Assembly (NCBI GenBank): GCA_030268105.1
Contig: BSDZ01000094.1
Coordinates: 1,025,001 to 1,089,000 of the forward strand
Direction: 5' to 3'
Length of the DNA: 64,000 nucleotides
Origin: Volvox africanus
Taxonomy: Eukaryota; Chlorophyta; Chlorophyceae; Chlamydomonadales; Volvocaceae
The position numbers were made by a program, and so were the translations under genes. The notes beneath the pieces were generated by a model. That model made no database searches. It was not told the DNA's origin and was given only the letters and a program-made list of their open reading frames with translations. This document shows positions 22,948-31,603 of the stretch, one piece after another. Position 1 is the first letter of the stretch. Every line of letters begins with the position of its first letter.

Positions 22948-23761
22948 TGTTGTACGTGGATTCGATCCCCACTTGCACCGAAGTAGACTGCATTATATTC
23001 GAGCATTACGAAGCATGATATAATCATATTAGCATGATATATTCAAGTGTATCTAGCTAATCAGGCATGTCGCATTATCATCCACGACATCGCGCTGTCG
23101 GTCAACATGTTTGACTCGAGGCTGATAATTAATGCGCGATCTATCTGTTGGTATAATATTCCGCGTAATAATGCTTTGAATATTATTACCTTATTTACGT
23201 TATAAACCATACACGTATGCAAGAATGCGATGATCGCGATGGTTGGGTCGGCAACCGAATATCGATATTCGGACCTTTGCATATTGCATGCGTTGCATTC
23301 AATAATATCACGGATGACACGATATTTAGAACAGTACTATGAAGGTACTCACACTTGAGATCGCAATCCAGTGAGACCTGTACTGCACATTGGTATCGCG
23401 ACGTGATAGGTGCGAGGACGGCCGCCTAGAGACCGAAGTCGGCTTGACACTAATTTGGATCAAGTACTCGTGTACTTAACTCGGTCTAAATCTGATATAT
23501 ACGTTTTACTCATTTATATTCGGCCTGAGCTATTCCAGCATAGCATTCGCAGCCGAGTGATGAACATTGCCCACGGGGTCTGACGGGAGACTGCAATCCT
23601 GTAATTGAAGAACATTGTAAGTTGAATCTTTCCTTGTTATTGAGTCTTCCGCTGTCTACTATTCGAATTGGATTGCCTTGCTGTTCGTAAGCTTGGTACG
23701 CACGCAGCTAACAACCAGACGTGCAGAGCTAATGCATGATCGAAGAAGGAAGGATACAACA
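22948..23761 (+). repeat. D1 5' LTR
   Basis: 814 bp, TGTTGTACGTGGATTCG to GGATACAACA. Related to B LTRs along most of its length. The outermost 80 bp are the most different. Confidence 0.88.
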
Positions 23762-23765
23762 AATT

Positions 23766-23783
23766 TGGTATCGAGACAGGTTC
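23766..23783 (+). other. D1 primer-binding site
   Basis: TGGTATCGAGACAGGTTC, the family A form, 4 nt after the LTR. Confidence 0.75.
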
Positions 23784-23845
23784 GTTGCCTGACTGCCTAA
23801 TGATGCTCAATCGGAAGTAAGTTCTTTCTAGGACGATTGTCGACC

Positions 23846-24132
23846 ATGGGCGACGTCGCGCACTAGACATTATCGCCGAAGAACTTGTCCACGCTGTATT
23901 AGATAATGTTGCTTCCAAATTGTGATTGCTTTTATACCTTTGTGGTTTACTGCAATTGTGGCGTGAGCCTTTGCTCTGAGTTACAGGTGAAACTAGTGGT
24001 CCGGCACCGCTTGCGATAGCTCCTGGTTACAACTTGCGTTCTAATCAGCTGGAGGATTTGATTGAGCGGACTACAGGGACCAACTGAATACGTATCTGCC
24101 ATATCTACTCGAAGTCTGCAAGAGTATTGTCG
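23846..24132 (+). pseudogene. D1 upstream small ORF, decayed
   Basis: Relic of the small gene shared with A and B. After ATGGGCGACG, one frame gives LDIIAEELVHAVLDNVAS, clearly matching LDTFAEDLGRAVLDAAAS. The donor GT is changed (TCCAAATTG for TCCGGTTTG). The acceptor (ACAG|GTGAAA) and exon 2 (NLRSNQLEDLIERTT, later LNTYLPYLLEV) are recognisable, with one indel. It ends at GTCG followed by GT, as in A and B. Confidence 0.6.
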
Positions 24133-24251
24133 GTGTGCTGACAAATTGCTTGTATTCTTGTGCTAGATTCGTGTGAATCGCTTGCACACTTGCTTTAGAA
24201 TTATGTGCATCGTTTATTGTCACGCAATTTGAATATATTGGTCAGTGTTCC

Positions 24252-25110
24252 ATGTTGGCGGGACGTGACGACCCGTCGTTTGTAGGCTTGGCATGTCAAC
24301 CTGAGCTGGGTACCGTTCCTAGAACGTTTGATAGGGATCCTGAGACTTTTGACACAATTTCTGCTCAAGATCCTCTTGTGTTTCAGACCCCTATCCATCT
24401 TACTACGCCACACTTGGCAGCCATGACGGTTACAGATGGAACCGCTGATCAACGGGGTTTGCTGTCGCCTCAAATGCAAGGCCGCGCCGACGGTAATGAG
24501 GTGAAGTGGTTTACTATCCCGGCACCGACATTGTTTATCTTACATGATATGAATGTTGAACGTGACATTGTGAATGCAACTCGTTCCTATCTACGTGATA
24601 TTTGGAAGTACCTGCAGTTGGTCCGTGGCGGTGAACGTGATGAGGTGAGGTGTCTCTTTGTTGGGAATAACCTCGAGGTTATAGCAAAGACATGGTATGA
24701 TCAATGGATCACTGCATGGGAAAACTTCACGTTTTGATGAGTTGACTGTCACCCTGATTGCACGCTTTACCCCAGAAGTCACGTGATATTGAGGCACGCT
24801 GTATAATAACCTTTGGCTCGTTTTTCATGTTTCTGAATGAAACTGTACCTGCCTACCGATTACATTTTGAGGCTCTTGTGATGCCGATTCTCCTAAGAGC
24901 TGAGATGTGTATTTCAGCTAGACAGAATGCTTTGAGATTTATGCCTCATGTGACTGCCATGCAAGCGCAGGACTCATGACTGACAAAATGGGAGTGTATG
25001 CAATTCAAGCTTGTGCGTTGGAAGGAGATCACTCTCTGTTGGAGATGTGCGGTGGGTTATCTCATGATGGATTGCCATTGTTGCCGCCTTTGGCCCCACG
25101 GTCAAAGTAG
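24252..25110 (+). pseudogene. D1 gag, frameshifted
   Basis: Starts MLAGRDDPSFVGLACQPEL and aligns over the core (IAKTWYDQW) with other Gags. An extra T in ACGTTTTGATGAG brings a stop at 24735. Degenerate sequence follows. The zinc knuckle reads CWRCAVGYLMMDC, with Tyr in place of the essential His. The frame then ends at a UAG (25108-25110) in the same position as in A and B. Confidence 0.85.
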
Positions 25111-25149
25111 GGGAATGCCTGGATTGATGCGGAGTTGACTCCATCCGGG
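25108..25149 (+). promoter_or_regulatory. D1 gag-pol UAG with covarying stem-loop
   Basis: UAG 25108-25110, spacer GGGAATG, arm CCTGGA 25118-25123, 20-nt loop, arm TCCGGG 25144-25149. All six pairs form (one U-G), although both arms differ from those in A and B. The G-C pair closing the loop in A and B is A-U here. Confidence 0.6.
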
Positions 25150-26458
25150 ACAGCTGAACAAATGCATGGTCGGTGGTCATTCGTATGTCCAACTGTGAAG
25201 CATCGTTGCTTTTAGTCCGTGAGAACGTATCGTTTGTTCATCCCCTCATCTCCAAGTGAGCCGTTCGAACAGCTGGTCAGGTACATGAGATGTTGACATC
25301 AATGTCCAGACACTCCCGCATGTTTGTTGCTACCATTTCACAGCCAGCGTAGGGCTACTGCTTTGTTAAACAGTATGCAACGTGCCCTCCGATTCAAGTC
25401 AGGCACTGCATTGATTGATGATGTGAACGTGGCAGGATCCGCAGTTCTGTTGCCGGAGTTGTCCTATGCCTTTGATGTCTGGTATGAAGCTCCTGTAGCG
25501 GGTTTTGTTAATTTTGAGCCCGCCCTGGAATCACTTTTATTATCTGTGGAGTCGACTCTGACAGGTTATTGTGTTTCCGTTATTGAAGTCGACCTCGCTG
25601 GTCGAATGATGAAGGCACTTGAGGATACTAGTGCCAGTGACGACTTCATCTCAGCAAAGGAGGTGAATGTGTTGGGGTCGACCCCACAGTCGTCTGAGCG
25701 TCCAGGTTACTCTCGCTAATGAGAGTAAGCATCCCATCGTGGGCAGAATCACCCTTAGTCGGCGAAGGACCCTCTGTGTGTTAGGGCCCAATGAGTGCAA
25801 CAAGGTCTCTCGGAGACAGCACTACATGGACATTGGGTGCCGCGACATAATGACAGTACCGCGCGCGCATCGATACGGAGTCCAGCATAATTGGCCATTG
25901 TGCAAAAGGGAACCTATCGCCTAAGGTACCTTGTCTGTCGTACCAACATGTCACACCAGAGGAGGGCGGAACTGTTGCGGGGCCTATAGTTAATTTCGGC
26001 GTTCGTCCGCCGAAATAAGGAACCCAAGCTTGAAGGGTGCAAAAGAAGCCTATCAAATGATAAGGGAAGGCGCCCATGAATTGCTTGTGAGGCCTTGGGT
26101 GCGATCGATTGCTACCACCACGCAGTCTCTTGTGAAAGATTCTGAGGTCGCAGCCCCCTATTGCCAAAATTATACTGATGCATTTGTCATCCTGGGGCTC
26201 CCACCTATGTTACCTGCTGACTATACGATCCCTCTTGTGCTCGAGCACAACCCATTTCACAACCTATGTACAGGTTAAGCTGCCAAAGTTGGGCGGATGA
26301 AGCGGCAAGTGGGGGATCTGCTTGCAAAGGGTATGATTCGGCCCAGCACATTGCCATACTCCGCACCGATACTGTTTGTCGGTAAGAAGGATGGGACGTT
26401 ACGCATGTGCATTCATTATCGGGGCTTGAATGCGACCACGATAAAAAATCGCTACCCT
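25111..26458 (+). pseudogene. D1 pol 5' part
   Basis: Continues in frame from the UAG with GNAWIDAELTPSG, collinear with A and B. A stop follows near 25216, and later a protease relic DTSASDDFIS (DTG changed to DTS, which can still be active in this family of proteases). The linker is frameshifted. RT starts with [20 protein letters not shown] and is cut by B3 within KNRYP. Confidence 0.8.
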
Positions 26459-27272
26459 TGTTGTACGCTGGTTCGATCACCGTTTGCATCAATGAAGGCC
26501 GCAACGCATTCGGATATCATGAAGCATATTACAATCATATTAGCATGATATACTGGAGTATATCTAGCTAATCAGGCATGTCGCATTATCATCTACGGCA
26601 TCGCGCTGTCGGTCAACATGTTTGACTCGAGGCTGATAATTAATGCGCGATCTATCCGTTGGTATAATATTCCGCGTGATAATGCTTTGAATATTATTAC
26701 CTCATCTGTGTCATAAACCATACGCGTATGCAAGAAGGCAACGATCGCGATGGTTGGGTCGGCAACCGAATATCGATATTCGGACCTTTGCATATTGTAT
26801 GCGTTACATCCAATAATATCACGGATGACACGATATTTAGAGCAGTGTTACCAAAGTACTCACACTTGAGATCGCAATCCAGTGAGACTTGTACTGCACA
26901 TTGGTATCGCGACGTGATAGGTGCGAGGACGGCCGCCTAGAGACCGAAGTCGGCTTGACACTAATTTGGATCAAGTATTCGAGTACTTAACTCTATCTGA
27001 TACGCATACATAAGATATAATCATTTATATTCGGCCTGAGCTATTCTAGCACTCCATCTGCAGCCGAGTGATGAACATTGCCCACGGGGTCTGACAGCAG
27101 ACTGTAATTCTGTAATTGAAGAACATTGTAAGTTGAATCTTTCCTTGCTATTGAGTCTTCCGCTGTCTTCTATTCGCATTGGGTTGCCTTGCTGTTCGTA
27201 AGCTTGGTACGCACGCAGCTAACACCCAGACGTGCAGAGCTAATGCATGATTGAAGAAGGAAGGATACAACA
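26459..27272 (+). repeat. B3 5' LTR
   Basis: 814 bp. Contains CCGAATA-TCGA-TATTCGG and a TAATTAATGCGCGATC block that is absent from its 3' partner. Confidence 0.9.
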
Positions 27273-27276
27273 AATT

Positions 27277-27294
27277 TGGTAGCGAGACGGGTTG
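27277..27294 (+). other. B3 primer-binding site, variant
   Basis: TGGTAGCGAGACGGGTTG; the usual TGGTATCG has T to G, as in C1. Confidence 0.65.
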
Positions 27295-27339
27295 AATCAT
27301 GATGGTTGCATTGTCCCTTATCGGAGGTAGGTTCTCGCG

Positions 27340-27651
27340 ATGGCAAGCGACGACGACACCCGCCGCAGCCCTTTAGACACCTTTGCAGAGGATCTCGGCC
27401 GCGCTGTTCTGGACGCCGCCGCTTCCGGTTTGTGAATTTAGACATCTGCTGATAAACTAGTTGCTGCATTCTCGTTGCGAATCTGGCACTGTGAGTTGCA
27501 TGTGAACGTACGCCAACACTGAATGCGGTATTGGCTGGACAATACTTGAACGAGGAACAAATCAAGGCTTTGATCCAGAAAAGTACTGAAATAAAGGACA
27601 ACCTTACGGACTATATCGCTTTTCTCCTCGGTCTACTCGGGAGTTCTGTCG
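27340..27651 (+). pseudogene. B3 upstream small ORF, acceptor lost
   Basis: Exon 1 (27340-27427) encodes MASDDDTRRSPLDTFAEDLG and onward as in B2. The candidate intron keeps its donor, but the acceptor reads TTGCAT instead of TTGCAG at 27501. Exon 2 remains open (LNEEQIKALIQKSTEIKDNL). If splicing is real, this copy is defective for it. Confidence 0.6.
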
Positions 27652-27738
27652 GTACGCGAATAGTCACAAATTCCTCATGTGTTACTTTACTCTCAGGTTT
27701 ATAGTAAATTCCTGTCTGTCCGAATAAGCTCGTGCTTC

Positions 27739-28976
27739 ATGTCGGTACGTGAAGATAGTTCCTATCTGGGCACCGCTAGCCAGCCTGATGGCGGCCTCGC
27801 TACTAGAACTGCTTTTGCTGATCCCGATACCGTGGGGACTCGTCTTATGTCTGATCCTATCGTCCTTCAGACCCCTTCGCATTTGATTGTACCACTGTCG
27901 GCAGCGGCTACAACAAGTGAAGGAGTCGGAGTACAACGGGCCCCGGTAACACCCGCGGTTCAAGAACCCGTCGGAATACTGGAGGTAATGAAGTTGACTA
28001 TCCCCGTGCCTAAGCTCAATATCTCCACTGACGAAAAGGCAAAGAACTCAGGACATAGTGTCGCGGATAGGACACGGGCTTACGTTCGTGATGCTAGGCA
28101 GTATTTGCAAGCGGTGCACGGCGGGGGATGCGACTCCATTAAATGCCTGTTTGTCGGGAATACCCTGGAGGGTGTTGCAAAGGACTGGTATGATGAATGG
28201 ACAACCGCTAGGGGCAAGTATACGTTTGATAACTTGATCGATGCTCTCCTCGCTCGCTTTGCTACAGAAGTTTGCTCGCATGGCAACGAGGCTCGTAAGA
28301 CGCTGGCACAAGGCACGTACCACATGCGTCCACACGAAACTGTTCCTGCTTATCAGTCTCACTTCGAGGCACTGATAACGCCTATCGTTAACTTTCCTGA
28401 AGAGAATCGTATCTTTTGGTTCCATCGCAGTCTTACTGAATCCCTTGCGCGATGGTGCGCCACTGACCTTAGCGGAATTCCTTTCCAATCTTATGATGCT
28501 TTGGTAGCTTTTGCTAGAGGTGCAGAAGTTAGAAGTTGGCGGGCAAGGACGTTAAACAATTTAACCCTCGCGTTCACGCGATGCGAGCGCAGGAACTGCC
28601 TTCGGAGTTGACGCCGAAGGACCAGGGTCCTGACCGCCAACACCCCGCGGCAACCGTGCATACCGTTTGTAAGGAAAGGCGGTATGACAATCGTGGACGC
28701 CACAGCCCAAGTAATCGTGGGTCTGCGGGAGCTGGGCCGAGCTCTGGCCATGCTAAAGGGAAACGAAGAGGGAGCACGCCATCTGTAGCTGCAATGCAGA
28801 ACGCGGCTCCTAATGTTAAGAAACCTCGGACAGATGATCCGTACATGCAAAAGTGGGAGTGCCGACGCTCGGAGTTTGACCGTCGGAAGTTTGCTAATCT
28901 TTGCTTGCGGTGTGCGGGAGAGCACCCTACCCGCGAGTGCCCCCTTATGCCGCCTTTCGTACCGAAGACGACCTAG
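27739..28976 (+). pseudogene. B3 gag, one-base frameshift
   Basis: Starts MSVREDSSYLGTASQPDG at 27739 and matches the Gag of B2 through VAKDWYDEW and the C-terminal core. One base is missing near 28531 (AGAAGTT for AGACAGTT), shifting the frame until the end. The knuckle CLRCAGEHPTREC and the UAG at 28974-28976 with its stem-loop (arms 28984-28989 and 29010-29015) are intact. Confidence 0.9.
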
Positions 28977-29039
28977 GAAGTTGCCCGGGATGTGGAGGAA
29001 GGGACTTCTCCCGGGATAGAAGGAGGTGAATGTGGCAGC

Positions 29040-29862
29040 TGTTGTGCTACGGTTCATTTCCCGTCGACGCGTAGGTCGACGCGATCCTATGAGTCGAAGT
29101 GCTTTTGTGATGAACGCATTACATATGAATGAATCTGCATGATATAAATGTATTCGCATACATTTATATATGCATCTGGCATGTTGTCATGATCCATCGC
29201 GACATCGCACCATGGCAAATCCGCCTAGCATGCATGAATGACCTAATCATTGAAGTGCGCATTATGCTCGTGCTACGAAACGATAAGTAATATTATCTGA
29301 TATAATATTACTTCATTAAAGCACACGTTGAGAGCGCCGCACTCGTCGCGATGCATGCCCTGCAACCGGATATCGTTATCCGGACCTTGCATCATGCGAA
29401 TGCCGGAAAGGCTTATACGTTGTTATGCGTAGACATCGCCTAGACGCAGTAGGGTTGTCACATCTAGGATCGGCCTCCTAATGTGAATCGTACGGCATTG
29501 CGATGCTGCGAGTATAACAGATGCGAGGACGGCTAAGCTAGACAAGATATCCGATACCGGAGAACACTCGTGTGTTCTAAATTACTATTCCTATACACTA
29601 TTCTACTTAGCCCGAGCTAAGCCTTAACTTCGCTAATCACCGCCGCGTGATGATTGCTTGCCTCCGGCGCTGACGGCGATTTCGTTCATTGCATCATTCC
29701 GACCTGTAAGACCGTAAGTTATATCTCTCTTCGTCTTGAAGTCTTCCGCTGTCTTTGTTTGCTCTCGCTTGCCTTGCTGTACTTGCAAGTGCTCGCGCAT
29801 CGGTGTCGATAGTCTCCAGACGTGCAGATACTCATGAGCAAACGCGAACGAGAGGTACAACA
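29040..29862 (+). repeat. A4 5' LTR
   Basis: 823 bp. Starts TGTTGTGCTACGG and ends GGTACAACA. All four palindromes of the family are present. The AAGTAATATTAT palindrome has loop CTGAT in place of TCGAT. Confidence 0.96.
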
Positions 29863-29865
29863 ATT

Positions 29866-29883
29866 TGGTATCGAGACAGGTTC
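29866..29883 (+). other. A4 primer-binding site
   Basis: TGGTATCGAGACAGGTTC, 3 nt after the LTR, family A consensus. Confidence 0.75.
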
Positions 29884-29929
29884 GTTGCCTAACTGTCTCT
29901 CTTTGTCTAATCGGAAGTAGGTTCTTTCT

Positions 29930-30363
29930 ATGGCGAGTTCCAGCGACGAACCACGAGGACCGCTAGATACTTTTGCCGAAGACTTAGGCCGCGCCGTTTT
30001 GGACGCCGCCGCTTCCGGTTTGTAATTGTTTAATTGCTTTTACTTAGATTGCTGCACTTGTTGTGTAAGTGTACGCTCTGAGTCGCAGGTAATCTCAGTG
30101 CACCGGCATTGCTTGCCGCGGCGACTGAGACCGGCGTTCGTCCGGACCAGTTGGCGACTCTCATTGCCCAAACTACGGAGATCAGGACTCAGCTGGGCAA
30201 TTACTTGCTGAGTTTGCTGAATCTTCTCAAGAGTACTGTCGGTAGGCTCACCGAATCGCTTTGTACTCTTGCCTTTGCGATAGAAGTCGGCTTCTATTAC
30301 GCAAAACTAGGGTATCGTTTCGTGCTCCATGTCCGCGGAACACGACGATACGCCGCACACTAG
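29930..30363 (+). CDS. A4 upstream small ORF, candidate two-exon gene
   Basis: Same gene as in A2. Exon 1 is 29930-30017. The candidate intron is 30018-30088 (71 bp, G|GTTTGTAATTG to CGCAG|GT). Exon 2 from 30089 keeps the reading frame with ATETGVRPDQLATLIAQTTE and a leucine-rich helix to STVG at 30241, then either continues to the stop at 30361-30363 or is spliced again at GT 30242. The protein is unknown to me: acidic start, an alanine-rich helix, then an amphipathic or hydrophobic helix. It may be a separate small protein or an N-terminal extension of Gag. No splice into the gag frame can be proven from sequence. Confidence 0.65.
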
Positions 30364-31564
30364 CCTAGCTAGCCAACCCGATTTCGTTGTAGCTGCTAGA
30401 GCGCCGGATAGAGGTCTTGAGACTGTTGGCGCGCGAGCCACTCAAGAGCCCCTTTTCCTTCAGACCCCTGCTCACTTAATTGTGCCGCATTCAGCAGTGA
30501 ACACGAATATGGACAACACTGCTGGACCAAGGGTTCTGCCATTACCTCAAGCTCGAGGGCATGATGACATCCCTGAGGTGATGAGATTGTCGATTCCCGT
30601 TCCTAGGCTCAATATTTCGCTGACCGACAAGACACCAGGGCATAGCATAGCCGATGCAACTCGTGCGTACGTGCGTGACGCTAAAAAGTACCTCCAAGCT
30701 GTTCATGGTGGCGATAATGACGGTATCAGGTGTCTCTTCGTTGGTAACACCCTCGAGGGCGCAGCGAAGGACTGGTATCGCAATTGGACCAACGCCCGGG
30801 GCAGCTATACTTTTGACGAGTTAGTCGCCGCTTTGCTCGCACGATTCGCTACTGAGGTTCAAGCACGCGATGTGGAAGCTCGTAACGTTTTGGCAGCGGG
30901 TAGCTACCACATGCGTCGGGATGAAAATGTACCTGCGTACCAGTCACGCTTCGAAGCACTTGTGACTCCCATTGCTGACCTCACCGAATCTGAGCGTGTC
31001 TTTTGGTTTAGGCGAGGCCTAACGAAACTTTTGGCTAAATGGTGCGCCACTGACTTGGTTGGAGCGCAGATCAAGTCGTATGACGCGTTGGTCGCTTTTG
31101 CTAAGGGCGCGGAGATACGACTTCTTGCCGGCGAGGAAGAAGTCAAGTCTGCCCCTCGTGCAAATGCCGTGCAAGTGCAGGATCCGCTTGGGGAAGCTGT
31201 GGCTCTCGACCAGGACCTCGGCGCGACCCGCCCCACGCCTACTGCCGTGACGCGACGCAGCAACGGGCAACGCAAGGCGCGCGGGGGCGCTAGCTCGGGT
31301 GTCCGTGGTACAGGAGGGGCAGGTCCGAGCTCGGACCCAGCTAGGAACAGGAAGCGTGGTGGTGCGCCGTCGTCGGCAGCCGCACAGCGTTCCGACCCCA
31401 ACGCGAAGCGTACTCGTACGGACGACATATTTATGCCAAAATGGAATTGCAATCGTTCCGAATTCGAGCGTCGAAAATTGGCCAACGTTTGTCTACGGTG
31501 TGCGGAGAGCCATTCTACGAAGGATTGCCCTCTAATGCCGCCGTTTGTACCTCAGCCGAAATAG
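30329..31564 (+). CDS. gag: A4 Gag, 411 aa
   Basis: Intact structural protein for the cytoplasmic particle. Starts MSAEHDDTPHTSL. An N-terminal region to about residue 85 ends IPEVMRLSIPVPRLN. The retrotransposon Gag core follows, with AKDWYRNWTNARG near residues 146-158 and AYQSRFEALVTPI. Next comes a basic, Gly/Ser/Ala-rich linker (QRKARGGASSG; RNRKRGG), then the zinc knuckle CLRCAESHSTKDC at 388-400 (CX2CX3HX4C), ending PFVPQPK and UAG. The start codon overlaps the upstream ORF in another frame. Length and layout are normal for chromovirus Gag. Pol continues in the same frame after the UAG. Confidence 0.95.
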   Translation: MSAEHDDTPHTSLASQPDFVVAARAPDRGLETVGARATQEPLFLQTPAHLIVPHSAVNTNMDNTAGPRVLPLPQARGHDDIPEVMRLSIPVPRLNISLTDKTPGHSIADATRAYVRDAKKYLQAVHGGDNDGIRCLFVGNTLEGAAKDWYRNWTNARGSYTFDELVAALLARFATEVQARDVEARNVLAAGSYHMRRDENVPAYQSRFEALVTPIADLTESERVFWFRRGLTKLLAKWCATDLVGAQIKSYDALVAFAKGAEIRLLAGEEEVKSAPRANAVQVQDPLGEAVALDQDLGATRPTPTAVTRRSNGQRKARGGASSGVRGTGGAGPSSDPARNRKRGGAPSSAAAQRSDPNAKRTRTDDIFMPKWNCNRSEFERRKLANVCLRCAESHSTKDCPLMPPFVPQPK

Positions 31565-31603
31565 GGGCTTGCCCGGGTTCCTGCGGAGGGGGCTCTACCT
31601 GGG
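31562..31603 (+). promoter_or_regulatory. A4 gag-pol UAG readthrough signal, candidate
   Basis: UAG 31562-31564, followed by GGGCTTG (7 nt), arm CCCGGG 31572-31577, 20-nt loop and arm CCTGGG 31598-31603. Gag and pol share a frame here, so neither a frameshift nor a new start is needed, only decoding of UAG. A structure about 8 nt after a UAG is known to drive readthrough in murine leukaemia virus; the comparison is by analogy. Within the loop, TTCCT and AGGGG can also pair. Confidence 0.65.

Noticed and set aside
31540..31600. Programmed frameshift between gag and pol
   Set aside because: Gag and pol are in the same frame in A4, B1, B2 and B3, so no shift is needed, and I saw no slippery heptamer at the boundary.
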